From: Theodoxus fluviatilis | Taxonomy: Eukaryota; Mollusca; Gastropoda; Cycloneritida; Neritidae | Assembly (NCBI GenBank): GCA_034096865.1 | Contig: JAWQFJ010001812.1 | Span: forward strand, 321,612 to 385,611 | DNA: 64,000 nt | Reading direction: 5' to 3' | Shown: piece after piece, positions 23,961 to 36,778 of the stretch | How positions within the stretch are numbered: the stretch's first letter is position 1 | How the letters are laid out: each line of letters begins with the position of its first letter | Notes under the pieces: generated by a model | Seen by the model: only the letters and a program-made list of their open reading frames with translations | Databases searched by the model: none | Told to the model about the DNA's origin: nothing | Made by a program: the position numbers and the translations under genes

Positions 23961-24650
23961 TATGGGCTTTGCCCTTCTTCTATTACTTAGCCCCTGGGGG
24001 AGGGGGTGGGGGAGGGGCTGAGGGGAGATGCAGTATAAAAACGATGCATTGATAAATGTAGTTATAAATATTGATGTGAAATTGAAACATTGTATTCTGT
24101 TTAGATCTGATAAGGGTCAAATTTTCATTGATTTTATAGGTATTTTGTCCACCGTGCGTTGTCAGGCAATGGTGATGCCCATTTGTCATTTAGCTGGGAA
24201 ATTTATCACTACAGTATTGTACTTTATTAAAGCTTTCATCACTATTGCCACAGAATACCCCTCAAAGTAGATAATTGTTTTTTATGCCATCACCTATGTG
24301 ACTCCAGGGAATAAGGATATAGTGTGTGGCGTTCTGTCTTTCTTATCTAAAACCAACAAAAAAATGGGGAATGAAGGCATTGTGAGCTTGTGAAATATTT
24401 GCTGTCTGTCTAAATGATTTCATCCCTGTACATATTTCTTGGGGGGTTTTACAGGGTTTTTTGGTGGTGGTGGGTTGTTTTTTTCGGGATTTGTTGTTGT
24501 TGTTGGGTTGGGTTGGTTTGTTTGGGTTTTTTTTTGGGGGGTGGTGGTGGTTTGGTTTGGTTTGCTTTGCTTGTTTTGTTTTGCTTTTCATTTTTGTGTG
24601 CTTTTTGTTTGTGTGAGTGTTGTGACTACTTGGTTGCCTTTCCTTCCCAG

Positions 24651-24845
24651 TCCCAACGCCACCCAGAAACCTGCACCTGGACCTGATCCAGCCCGACCCT
24701 CCCCGAGTGAAGGTGACATGGCAGAAGCCCAGGGAGAGCTATGGCGACATCGAGAACTACAAGATCATCTGGGGCCGCATTGGGGAGCGCTACGAGGAGA
24801 AGATCCTCCCCAACGAGAAATACTCCTTCGTCACCTACTACCTTG
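24651..24845 (+). CDS. Lar: Lar exon: FN6, N-terminal part
   Basis: 195 nt, residues 405-469, phase 1 at both ends. It starts VPTPPRNLHLDLIQPDPPRV and includes WQKPRESYGDIENYKIIWG, matching the VPGKP...LLGYRLQY opening of FN6. The donor CTTG|gtgagc is followed within about 10 bp by a pyrimidine tract of nearly 800 bp. Confidence 0.95.
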
Positions 24846-24854
24846 GTGAGCTTG

Positions 24855-25640
24855 CAGTTCTCCGTCTCTTCCCTCTCTCTCTTCTCTCTTCCCTTCTCTT
24901 CTCTCTTCCCTCTCTCTTCTCTCTTCCCTCTCTCTCTCTCTTCTCTCTTCCCTCTCTCTCTTCTCTCTTCTCTTCTCTCTTCTCTCTTCCCTCTCTCTCT
25001 TCTCTCTTCCCTTCTCTTCTCTCTTCTCTCTTCCCTCTCTCTTCTCTCTTCCCTCTCTCTCTCTCTTCTCTCTTCCCTCTCTCTCTTCTCTCTTCTCTTC
25101 TCTCTTCTCTCTTCCCTCTCTCTCTTCTCTCTTCCCTCTCTCTCTTCTCTCTTCCCTCTCTCTCTTCTCTCTACCCTCTCTCTCTTCTCTCTTCCCTCTC
25201 TCTCTTCTCTCTTCCCTCTCTTCTCTCTTCCCTCTCTCTCTTCTATCTTCCCTCTCTCTCTTCTCTCTTCCCTCTCTCTCTTCTCTCTTCCCTCTCTCTC
25301 TTCCCTCTCTCTCTTCTCTCTTCTCTCTCTCTCTTCTCTCTTCTCTCTTCCCTCTCTCTCTTCTCTCTTCCCTCTCTCTCTTCTCTCTTCCCTCTCTCTC
25401 TTCTCTCTTCCCTCTCTCTCTTCTCTCTTCCCTCTCTCTCTTCTCTCTTCTCTCTTCCCTCTCTCTCTTCTCTCTTCTCTCTTCCCTCTCTCTCTTCTCT
25501 CTTCCCTCTCTCTCTTCTCTCTTCCCTCTCTCTCTTCTCTCTTCTCTCTTCCCTCTCTCTCTTCTCTCTTCCCTCTCTCTTCTCTCTTCCCTCTCTCTCT
25601 TCTCTCTTCCCTCTCTCTCTCCCCTCTCTCCCCCTCCCTG
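24855..25640. repeat. About 785-bp polypyrimidine tract
   Basis: The plus strand is almost purely C and T, built from irregular 15-22 bp units such as CTCTTCTCTCTTCCCTCTCT. It begins just after the FN6 donor. Perfect purine/pyrimidine tracts of this length can form intramolecular triplexes and, in RNA, bind polypyrimidine-tract proteins. It opens long Ser/Leu/Pro/Phe and Arg/Glu/Lys frames that are not genes. Confidence 0.93.
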
Positions 25641-27631
25641 GGTTTAGGGTAAGACAAGAGTATACCAACTTTATTTCTCTCCTTGATTAAAAACGAAAAT
25701 CGAGAGTTGACTCACTCTTATATCCACCACCACCACCAGTTATATCGTCATTGTTATTACACAGACTACCTACAGAAGCTGGTCCATCCATCCCTCCATC
25801 CCTCCATCTGTCCATTACTCTGTACATCACTCTATTCATTTGCCTGTCCATCCATCCCTCCCTCCATCCATGTCTGCATCTCTAGTGGGGTGTTGGTGAA
25901 AGTGTTACTGTACCAGGATATATTGTGGCAGACTGTTGGGTCCAGACTGTGGATGTTTCTCCTTTGCCACTCTCTACAGCGACTTATGGGGTGCGCTGGT
26001 GTGCTCTATGAGAAGGTGATTTTGGAAGCAGTGGTGAACGGTCAGAAAACTAATCTACTTTAGTACGAGTTAATGTGCAGATATTTTGCCAGCTGATGTG
26101 CTGTTTCAGGAAGTCTGCACAAGAAGCTGTATGAAATAAAACAGTTTGTAAAGACAACCAGTTCACATGGTTAGAAGTAAAATGGAGGAAAATGGTTGTG
26201 TGGGTGTCTGAAAAAAAGTTTTGTACCAGGTAGGCAGTTTTCTTACAGCTCCAGGGAAGATTATCTGTGACTGTGAACGGCTAGTGTTAGAGCTTCTTCT
26301 TTGCAATGCTGATGGAGATTCCATGTGGTTGAAACTGTTTACAATGATGCTTTTTTTGGGTCACAGAAACCTTGTTAATACAGCTCTAGTCTGAGTGTTT
26401 CCTGTGCACATGCTGTTCCCAAGTTAAAGTGACAAAAAAAGACAGGAAAGGGAGAGGAAAAGAGTTGTCAGAACAATAAAGCTGTCTTCAGCTGTGTCCT
26501 AAATGCTCCAGGCTCTTGCAGAACAAATCTGCACTCTGCGATTTTTTTGGGTCCCCCAGCTCTGCCTTGGTGTTTGATGCCTTGGAGCCAATGGGGCAGA
26601 AATGACATCACAGGATGTATGGTGTTACTGCACGTGTTGTTAGTGTTTTCCCTGCCTTGTCTTCTGGCTTTGTCTGCCTTGGGAATATCCTGAGAGCAGT
26701 TCTGTCAGAGGCAAGGCGCTGCTTATCGTCCAGTGCTGACGTGCTTTGACTTGGATTTGTCTTCTGCCAGGGAATGTGCGTTACGGCATTAGCTGTTTTC
26801 ATGTGCAGAATGGATTGAGGAAGTGTGTTGAGTCAGAGGTTTAAAAGTCAAATGTTCATTTGTATTTTTTCTCAACTTCATGTGATGGATTTAAGATTTC
26901 ATCTGCTTCTCATTCCCCCCCCCCCCTTTTCTCTCCCCCCCCCCCCCCCCCCCCCCAAATGTGCGCACACATGCACGCACGCACACCATAGAAGCATGTC
27001 CCATGCGAGTACCCACATGCAAACACATACACACACACACACACGCACACATTAACCAAGCATATCATTCGATTTTAAATATTGAAAAGACGAGCCTTAC
27101 TTTTCTGTCAAAATGCACATGATAGATATGTGTACTGGTAAAGGTTACATTGTTTAGTACTTCATTTGTCCTTCACCCCAGCCATGTCTCACAGCTTAAC
27201 AGCTGCTGCCTTGCCTGGTTATGTTTTTTTGTTCATGTCAACAAGCTATGCCTGACACTGAGGGAGAAGAACAGCTGCTATATGCCAACACATCTATTTT
27301 TCAACCACATTCTGTAAACTTACAATGCCTGACATTTTCTGTCTGGTGTGAAGAAAAGCTGCCCACCCCATGCTGTAGTATTTTTCTGACACAGGTGTTG
27401 TGTGATGACGTAACTGTTGTTAAAGGGTTTTGTCTCATCCACACTGTGAGCTTGCAGTCTGTTGGCTCATGCCTCACGTCTGCCCATGCATGAGTAGCAT
27501 GCCGTAGCTGCTCTATGCCGCTCTATGCCCCTCTATGCCTCTCTATGCCCCTCTATGCCGCTCTATGCCCCTCTGATCAGCTGGAATCCCTAGCTGCTGT
27601 TAAGTTTTTGTTTGTTTGTGTCCAATTGCAG
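25641..27631 (+). other. Rest of the FN6-internal intron
   Basis: This is unique sequence with poly-C tracts at about 26914-26956, CA-rich simple repeat at about 26960-27050, and a seven-copy CTCTATGCCC-type 10-bp repeat at 27509-27573, 58 bp before the next exon. No coding signal is recognised. Confidence 0.7.
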
Positions 27632-27724
27632 ACAAAGGCACAACTTATGAGTTCCGTGTGTCTGCCAAGAACACCATTGATTATGGCGAAAGAGCAGTTG
27701 CAACAATCAAAACTCCAGATGGAC
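27632..27724 (+). CDS. Lar: Lar exon: FN6, C-terminal part
   Basis: 93 nt, residues 470-500, phase 1 at both ends. It encodes DKGTTYEFRVSAKNTIDYG and ends TIKTPDG, the LHKGTTYIFRLAAKNRAGLG strand of FN6 in LAR. The donor is GGAC|gtaagt; splicing at C keeps the frame into KTPDGPPNGAPQN. Confidence 0.95.
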
Positions 27725-28190
27725 GTAAGTTGCCTCATTCATCACTGTCAAATGTCTGTAGCTATGGGATTATCTTTTCCTCTGGGGTTTATTCCATTCC
27801 AATAGACTCCATGGAGTATTGAAACATGTTTGTTACAGACAAATTGATCAAAATTTGTGATGCAATCTTTTTATGACCATCTGTGCCATAGGGTAGTTGC
27901 AGTGGTAAATAATGAACATGATATTCTCACCTGGTTTTAAAGCGTTTTATTTCTATTTAATGAGCTTTTCGTTGTAATGTCTCTGTTAATGCAGCTGCTT
28001 AGTGGGGTTCTATAACGATTCATGAAGACCACCATTTCTGTGCATCAGAAAACGGCTGCCATGCATATTGCTTATTGAATCAAAGCCAGGGGATGATGAA
28101 GAAACCAAATGAACAGCTGTTTGAGATCCCTATGGAGGCAAGTCACCACAAAAATTGTCTACCCGTTGTCTACCTTTCCTTTCTGTGCAG
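27725..28190 (+). other. Intron between FN6 and FN7
   Basis: 466 bp of unique sequence in which I see nothing beyond the splice signals. Confidence 0.7.
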
Positions 28191-28484
28191 CTCCCAACGG
28201 GGCACCCCAGAACTTCACAGCCATTGGCCTGACGGAGACAAGTGTGCGACTGACTTGGGATCAGCCTGCCCGCAATCTTCGCAATGGCGAAATCGTCATG
28301 TACCAGATCACCTACCACAAGCTGTCGGACCCCATCAGCGAGGAGGACCTGAACGTGACAGAGATGTACATGGACATCCCAGGGTTGGAGATGAACACAG
28401 ACTACATGTTCCAGATCAAGGCCTACACAAGCATGGGTCCAGGCCCCTGGTCCAACAAACTCCACTTCCGCACCTTTGGACGAA
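28191..28484 (+). CDS. Lar: Lar exon: FN7 (complete domain)
   Basis: 294 nt, residues 501-598 with split ends, phase 1 at both ends. It contains [39 protein letters not shown] and [17 protein letters not shown], matching FN7 of LAR (GFPQNL...NGRIISYTVVF...AWTSKGSGPLS). It ends FRTFGR with donor CGAA|gtgagc. Confidence 0.96.
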
Positions 28485-28626
28485 GTGAGCTGTGCCCTTC
28501 TTTCCTCTCTGCACTTGTGCAGAAATGTGTAGCCATCTATTTAGCTGTTGTAACCTTTCAGTCTCGGTGTCATCATCCCCCTCGCTGTCATCTTTCCTCC
28601 CTCCGTCCATCATCTGTCAGTGTCCA

Positions 28627-28629
<3 letters not shown>

Positions 28630-28704
<75 letters not shown>

Positions 28705-28794
28705 CCTCCCTCCCTCCCTCCCTCCCTCCCTCCCTCCCTCCCTCCCTCCCTCTCCCTCCCTCTCTCTCTCTCTCTCTCTCTCTTGCTCTCTCTC

Positions 28795-28866
<72 letters not shown>
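28630..28866. repeat. (CT)n/(CCCT)n microsatellite
   Basis: About 237 bp of CT repeats with a central block of CCCT tetramers (28700-28750), located 146 bp downstream of the FN7 donor. Ser/Leu and Arg/Glu frames across it are artefacts. Confidence 0.96.
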
Positions 28867-28870
<4 letters not shown>

Positions 28871-29037
28871 CATGGGTTTGTGAAGTTGTAAATCTACTTT
28901 CATTTTAGCGTTACTGGAACATGAAACAATGACACATTTGCAACATCTCGTTTTATGTCACCATTTTCATTTCAATTTGATATTTTTCAACTTGATATTA
29001 TTCAACCTCATAATGAATATGAAATCTTCGTCTGCAG

Positions 29038-29325
29038 TGCCACCTGCTCCAGAGAATGTGCAGATTCGTCGCACCTCAGAAACAACGATCGAAGTGTCCT
29101 GGGATGAGCCCAATTTCCCCGTGGCAGGCTACAAGATCTACTTCAACAGCTTTGCAGTGCCAGACTTAGACGTGTGGCAGACATTGGAGACGGGGCCCTA
29201 CACGGTGGCAGAGATTTCAGGACTGGAGCCACACACTGTGTATGCAGTCAGGGTGCAGGCCAAGTCGGTGGATGGTCGCTATGGCAACCTTTCCAAGTCC
29301 ATCGTCACGGACTTCCTGCCAAAGA
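29038..29325 (+). CDS. Lar: Lar exon: FN8, the domain absent from vertebrate LAR
   Basis: 288 nt, residues 599-694, phase 1 at both ends. It encodes a complete FN3 starting MPPAPENVQIRRTSETTIEV and containing WDEPNFPVAGYKIYF and GLEPHTVYAVRVQAKSVDG. Vertebrate LAR proteins pass from FN7 directly to the VDQVFAKNF-type domain, so this is an extra module, consistent with nine FN3 domains in Drosophila Lar. Because the exon is symmetric (1-1), it could be skipped without a frameshift. Confidence 0.93.
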
Positions 29326-29423
29326 GTGAGTGGTGTGGAGTCTCTTGTGATCAGTGGCTTTATACAGCAAGATGGCTTTTGGTTACTGGTCTTTGTGAAA
29401 TTGTGAGCAGTGGGGTGTTTTGG

Positions 29424-29620
29424 TGAATTGCTCCTCCTGTGGGTTGGGTGTGAGAACAGACCCAGCGCATCTCCATGTGCAAATCTCAAAATCAAATTAT
29501 GTGGGAAATCATTGCTTGACTGCTCTTCTTTTACTTACTTCCAAGTTATTTCGTTATCAATGATCTTACATGACCTACAAAGGCTGTTTTGGTCTGTAGG
29601 ATGAGAAATGTCAAGTCTAG
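29424..29620 (+). repeat. Degenerate LINE 3' tail copy
   Basis: It contains CCTGTGGGTTGGGTGTGAGA and CAGACCCAGCGCATCTCC, then CTTACATGACCTACAAAGGC. The order and spacing match the better-preserved copies at 31786-31978 (reverse) and 56446-56637. It is diverged and has no coding content. Confidence 0.5.
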
Positions 29621-29685
29621 TGCCAGATGTGATGTTTTCAGAGGAGAAGACCTAGAATGATTTGCCGTTTTAATTCATTTCACAG

Positions 29686-29789
29686 ATCGAGATGATGCAG
29701 TGAAGAACTTCCGTGTGACTCTGACTGAGTCTGACCACGTCAAGCTGTCCTGGGAAGCTCCCAAGAAGGAAGGAGTCAACTCCTACCTG
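29686..29789 (+). CDS. Lar: Lar exon: FN9, N-terminal part
   Basis: 104 nt, residues 695-729, phase 1 to phase 0. It begins NRDDAVKNFRVTLTESDHVK and contains LSWEAPKKEGVNSYL, aligning with the [20 protein letters not shown] domain that is FN8 in vertebrates. Confidence 0.93.
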
Positions 29790-30068
29790 GTAAGTCAAGG
29801 CCATCTGCAGCCTGCACCAGGGGCAGGAGCATGGAGAGCAGAGCAAGGACTGCCCCCGGCCTTGCACCTGAAACTGACTGCATTGTGGTGATGGCAGTAG
29901 GACTGCTGGCTCTGTTGATGGCAGTGAAGCAAGCAGCATTTTCAGAGGATTAATAGAAAATTATTTATATGATAGGGAACATTGTTGGCATACTGTGAAT
30001 TCATACTTCTTTGACTATTTGTATTCTTAAGATTTTGCAGGGATGTTTGGTGGTCAGTGTGTGGGTGC

Positions 30069-30155
<87 letters not shown>

Positions 30156-30348
30156 TGCAAGCACATGCATCTGTGTGTGCATGAGTGTGATCCCTTTTTT
30201 CCCCCATGAGTGCATACTTCATAATGTAGCAATTTTATGTGTCAGAGGAATGAGTTAATGAACACTGTATTGAGGTCTTCACCCTTAGTTGGAAGAAAAA
30301 GAGCTTCTTGTACAGTGACTAAAGTTTTGTTCTCGCTTTCTTTTCCAG
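29790..30348 (+). other. Intron inside FN9 with a (GA)n repeat
   Basis: 559 bp, phase 0. A (GA)n run of about 41 units lies at 30070-30151. Nothing else is recognised. Confidence 0.8.
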
Positions 30349-30562
30349 CTGAAGTATGAAGGAGTGAAGAGCTACCGAGAAAATGGACGCATGCAGCAAA
30401 TCTACATTGGAAGGATTGAAATCAACATCCCTGGGCAGAAAACTACTTATGAACTGAAACAACTACAACCAAAGATGAGATTTGCGTTCAACATAAGTGC
30501 GGTGTTTGTGGATGGCTTAACAGGCCCTGATGTCCACATTTCCACGGAGACCTTGATCGAAG
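30349..30562 (+). CDS. Lar: Lar exon: FN9, C-terminal part
   Basis: 214 nt, residues 730-800 plus one base, phase 0 to phase 1. It encodes LKYEGVKSYRENGRMQQIYI, IPGQKTTYELKQLQPKMRFA and FNISAVFVDGLTGPDVHIST, the last FN3 before the membrane-proximal region. Donor GAAG|gtgagt. Confidence 0.93.
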
Positions 30563-30789
30563 GTGAGTAGTAGTATCCCAGACGAAAGTGCTCCCCAATG
30601 AATGTCATGTCTCCTAAAGCATCCTCTACATTGACCTTTCAGTAGCTGTAGATTTCTTCAGGAATGCAACACATTAATGGAACTCAGTGGCCAGAATTTA
30701 AGTAATTATCCATGATCAGTAACGTTATTTTCTGTGAGTTGTGAGCATCTGCCTGTGCTGACCCCTTGCTGTTTTTGCCCCACTCCCAG

Positions 30790-30959
30790 CTCCCTCCAAG
30801 GTGGAGCGGCCAGAGGTGATCCGAGTACAGCAAGGCACGGTCACCCTGGGGCTGAAGCGTGCAGGGGAGAAGAACGGTCCCATCAGCCACTACCATGTAG
30901 TGGTGGTCCCAGAGAAGCACACGCACCGCTCGGCACCGGCAGACTTCACTCTGGACATG
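30790..30959 (+). CDS. Lar: Lar exon: membrane-proximal region, first part
   Basis: 170 nt, residues 801-857, phase 1 to phase 0. It contains GTVTLGLKRAGEKNGPISHY and YHVVVVPEKHTHRSAPADF, ending TLDM. It corresponds to the GYYIIIVPLKKSRG segment of vertebrate receptors. In those proteins the following residues include the RKRR furin site; here the exon ends and no basic cluster is present. Confidence 0.92.
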
Positions 30960-31165
30960 GTAAGTAGCTGTGTAGGCCATGTAGCCCTTTGCTGAGCTGC
31001 TTAACAGTGACCAGTAAAGTATAGTTTGAAATGGTGCATGTTAGACTAACTTAAGATTTTTGTCATATCTGATTTGTGTAAACTTCAATGAGAATTTTGT
31101 CTAAACAAGCCAAAGCAAGCTTGAGTTGATCAGTTTGGTGTAAAACTTTACCTTTTGATTGAAAT

Positions 31166-31229
<64 letters not shown>

Positions 31230-31498
31230 CTCCCCACCCATATTGGCATTTGTTGCATAAAATGTTCCATTTTTTGTTCAATTCATGATTTCCTATGCAT
31301 CCACAAGTAGTGACGGTATTGATGGGTGGCGAGCCATGCAGCCAAGGGACTGACAGACATCTGAGAGCATGGACAGGCATGGACACCTTGTATGAAATGT
31401 TTACCCACATATTGTTTAGAAAACTGTTCAGTCCCATCGTCATAGCTGTGCAACATGTTGATGTGACTCTGACTGACGGCTGGCACTGTTGATTGCAG
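30960..31498 (+). other. Intron in the membrane-proximal region
   Basis: 539 bp, phase 0, with a (CA)n run at 31170-31228. It lies at the position where vertebrate sequences encode the furin site; I see no convincing extra exon in it. Confidence 0.65.
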
Positions 31499-31687
31499 CT
31501 GACTGGGGAGAAGGAGAGTGTGGACATGCCTGCTACCAACCCCTACATCGCAGCCCGCTTCGAGGCCCACAACCTACCACGGGAGTTTGAACTTGGCAAC
31601 GGCCAGGAGTACGGAGCCTTCTTCAACCGCCAGCTTGACTCTGATGAGAAGTATGCCGTCTTCCTCCGGGCCTACACTGTGGACATG
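31499..31687 (+). CDS. Lar: Lar exon: membrane-proximal region, second part
   Basis: 189 nt, residues 858-920, phase 0 at both ends. It encodes ATNPYIAARFEAHNLPREFE and LGNGQEYGAFFNRQLDSDE, then KYAVFLRAYTVDM, matching the [20 protein letters not shown] and YGGFTNKQL stretch of LAR proteins. Confidence 0.94.
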
Positions 31688-31785
31688 GTGAGTCAGCAGC
31701 AAGATCTCATGGACACGCTTTGAGCTGGACACAAGTTTTGGTTTTGAACTGGCATGAATTAAAAGTTGCTGTCATGCTCACTGGG

Positions 31786-31978
31786 GATGGATGGGTGGTG
31801 TTTTACGGCCTATCAGCCTTTGTAGGCTCTGTAAGGCCATTAAGCATGAAAATCACTAAAACAGTTTAGAGTAAATGCAAAGTCACAGTGTCCCTAGTCA
31901 TTCGCCTCTTACGAATCGCGTAGGGAGACGCGGTGGGTCAATTCTTACCCCGAACCCACAGGGGGATGCTCACTGGGG
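31786..31978 (-). repeat. LINE 3' tail copy, reverse orientation
   Basis: Read on the minus strand, it contains CCCCTGTGGGTTCGGGGTAA, GACCCACCGCGTCTCCCTAC and GGCCTTACAGAGCC followed by TACAAAGGCTGATAGGCC and AAACACCACCCATCC. This is the same family as the tails at 22575-23070 and the best-preserved copy of the conserved 3' block in the window. It has no coding capacity. Confidence 0.65.
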
Positions 31979-34743
<2,765 letters not shown>

Positions 34744-34994
34744 CGCCTCTACACATCCAGCGACTACTCCGACATCATCGACTTGTCCACGACATGGAAC
34801 CCCACACACCGGCCCTACCCCAATCCCGTCATCCCCCACAAGCCCTACACAGACCGACCTCCTGCCAGTAACAACCCAGGGCCTGTGAAGGAGAGCGACA
34901 GTCCCAACAAACTCATGCTGATTGTGGCCCCTGCCTGTGCCGGTCTGGTAGTCCTCATCCTCATCTGCGCCCTTGTCGGCTACTGCTTTTTCAG
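34744..34994 (+). CDS. Lar: Lar exon: ectodomain stalk and transmembrane helix
   Basis: 251 nt, residues 921-1003 plus two bases, phase 0 to phase 2. It starts RLYTSSDYSDIIDLSTTWNP (compare YDPSPYSDEIV and YATSPYSDPVV in LAR/PTPRD) and has a Pro/Asn-rich stalk. A hydrophobic helix follows at about residues 977-1003 (LMLIVAPACAGLVVLILICA LVGYCFF), and the next exon supplies RKKSK as the cytoplasmic stop-transfer charge. The type I topology is clear. Confidence 0.94.
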
Positions 34995-35806
34995 GTGAGG
35001 AAGTAGGGATGAAGCACCCAGTTTTTAGAAAACTGTTTCTATTCAGTGAGCAATGTTTAAACTGTCAAATGTCATCATCTTAGTAATTTTGAGATAAGAG
35101 AGAGAGACAGAGATAAGGCAACAAAGAACTGATGTGTGTAATTACCATAGAATTGAGATCCCTTCCACTGATGGGCCACACTAGTGGACTCTTCCTAGGA
35201 AAGGGGTACCAACTCCCCTCTGCTAGCGGTCCATCAAATCTGATTGGCCGCACTTTTGCATTGGTGTTTATGCCCGAAACAGAGCTGAATCGCCTAGATT
35301 GCTCCAAATTGTGATATTCATTGTAACCCAATTCAGCTGAAAGTGTGCATTGTGTACGCCAGTTTGTCAATTATTTACCCTTTAATGTCATTTTGTGGGC
35401 TGAATAACTGTCCAAGATTGCACATGTGAGCTAGTGAGCATGTAATAATTTGGTTGTCATGCTGTGTGGGAGTCACTGCAAATTAAACATCCAACATCAC
35501 ACCCCTTTCCTTGGACAAGTCCACTAGTGTGGCCCGTCAGTGGAAGGAATTCCTTCAACTGTAATTATCATGATTTATATTTTTTTTGGTGAGGACTTTG
35601 ATAAATCTACAGCTCTATCAAACTAAATATATCCAACCTGAAACAAATATCACTGCTAGTCAGTGTGCATCAATTATTGAAAATGTTCAACTTTACCACT
35701 CAAGTTCAAAATTTTTTTAAGCTTGCTTGAGGGTCAGAAACCAAGCACATGTTGAAATTTGTGTTGTGGCTGACTGACTGCATGAGTGTGTGTGGTGTGT
35801 CTGCAG
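34995..35806 (+). other. Intron after the transmembrane exon
   Basis: 812 bp, phase 2. Most of it is a MITE at 35139-35567 (separate entry). In vertebrates a juxtamembrane mini-exon is spliced nearby, but none is evident here. Confidence 0.75.
35139..35567. mobile_element. MITE with long imperfect inverted repeats
   Basis: The first about 68 bp (starting TAATTAC, containing GGGCCACACTAGTGGAC) recur inverted at about 35500-35567, with roughly four of five positions matching. The 429-bp unit has no open frame. This is the structure of a non-autonomous DNA transposon able to form a large hairpin. The superfamily and target duplication are unclear. Confidence 0.65.
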
Positions 35807-35922
35807 GAAGAAGTCCAAGACAAAGGGTGAGATGCTGGAGCCCGAGACCAAGCTTGTGGTGGACCCCAATCCCTACCTCATGGACCCTGTGGAGATGCGC
35901 CGCCAGCACTACCAGACTCCAG
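35807..35922 (+). CDS. Lar: Lar exon: juxtamembrane segment
   Basis: 116 nt, residues 1004-1042 with split ends, phase 2 to phase 1. It encodes RKKSKTKGEMLEPETKLVVD and PNPYLMDPVEMRRQHYQTPG. The DPVEMRRxxYQTPG motif is a signature of type IIa phosphatases between membrane and wedge. A CT microsatellite starts 12 bp after the donor. Confidence 0.96.
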
Positions 35923-35929
35923 GTATGCA

Positions 35930-35933
<4 letters not shown>

Positions 35934-36010
<77 letters not shown>
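35934..36010. repeat. (CT)n microsatellite next to a splice donor
   Basis: About 77 bp of CT with one GTCTTT interruption, starting 12 bp downstream of the juxtamembrane exon. Confidence 0.95.
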
Positions 36011-36012
<2 letters not shown>

Positions 36013-36448
36013 GACCACCATTACCTAAAACTTTTCCCCACTCTATATCTCTTAGGTTTAGGTTGCAGGCACTGCCATCAATGTGAAGTACATGTTCTTT
36101 GGGAATGACAATATGAAATACAAAATGAAATGTGAGGATATGAATGATACAAAAGTATAATGCCTTGCAACATTATTGGTAGTGAAGACACTATGTAATT
36201 ATTGTGTTCTGATAAAAGTACTATAATTACTAGGAATGCTTTAGTTACCTTCACACACACTCAACGAGTTCGTGCTCCTTGTCTTGATTCCCTCAATGTG
36301 TGAATTCCATCCCACCTCAACAACAAAAAAGCATGTGATAGCAGCAATCAGTATGCAGTGTATCATGTCTTTTTTAATTGTATTGCATTGTAATGTGTCT
36401 TGTTGTGTTGTAATTATTGAAACTCTTTTCCACGTCTTCCCTGTGCAG

Positions 36449-36747
36449 CCATGATCAGCCATCCACCCATTCCTATGGAGCGGCTGCACGAGCACATAGA
36501 GAACCTGAAGATGAATGACAACCACAAGTTCTCCATGGAGTACGAGTCCATCGAGCCAGGCCAGCAGTTCACCTGGGACAACTCCAACCTGGAGGTGAAC
36601 AAGCCCAAGAACCGCTACGCCAACGTCATCGCCTACGACCACTCCCGCGTCATCCTGCAGCCCATTGACGGCGTGCCTGGCTCCGACTACATCAACGCCA
36701 ACTACATGGACGGCTACCGCAAGCAGAACGCCTACATTGCCACGCAG
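36449..36747 (+). CDS. Lar: Lar exon: wedge and start of phosphatase domain D1
   Basis: 299 nt, residues 1043-1142, phase 1 to phase 0. It encodes [19 protein letters not shown] (wedge helix-turn-helix), [20 protein letters not shown], the phosphotyrosine-recognition loop [20 protein letters not shown] with the conserved Tyr, and [20 protein letters not shown] ending ATQ. All are near-identical to LAR D1. Donor CAG|gtatgg. Confidence 0.98.
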
Positions 36748-36778
36748 GTATGGAGTGGGGTCAGAGTGGGGTCGAACT

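Noticed and set aside
24626..25690. Open frames of over 300 codons on both strands (Ser/Leu/Pro and Arg/Glu/Lys)
   Set aside because: Produced entirely by the polypyrimidine tract, which cannot contain stop codons on the plus strand. Only 24651-24845 is coding.
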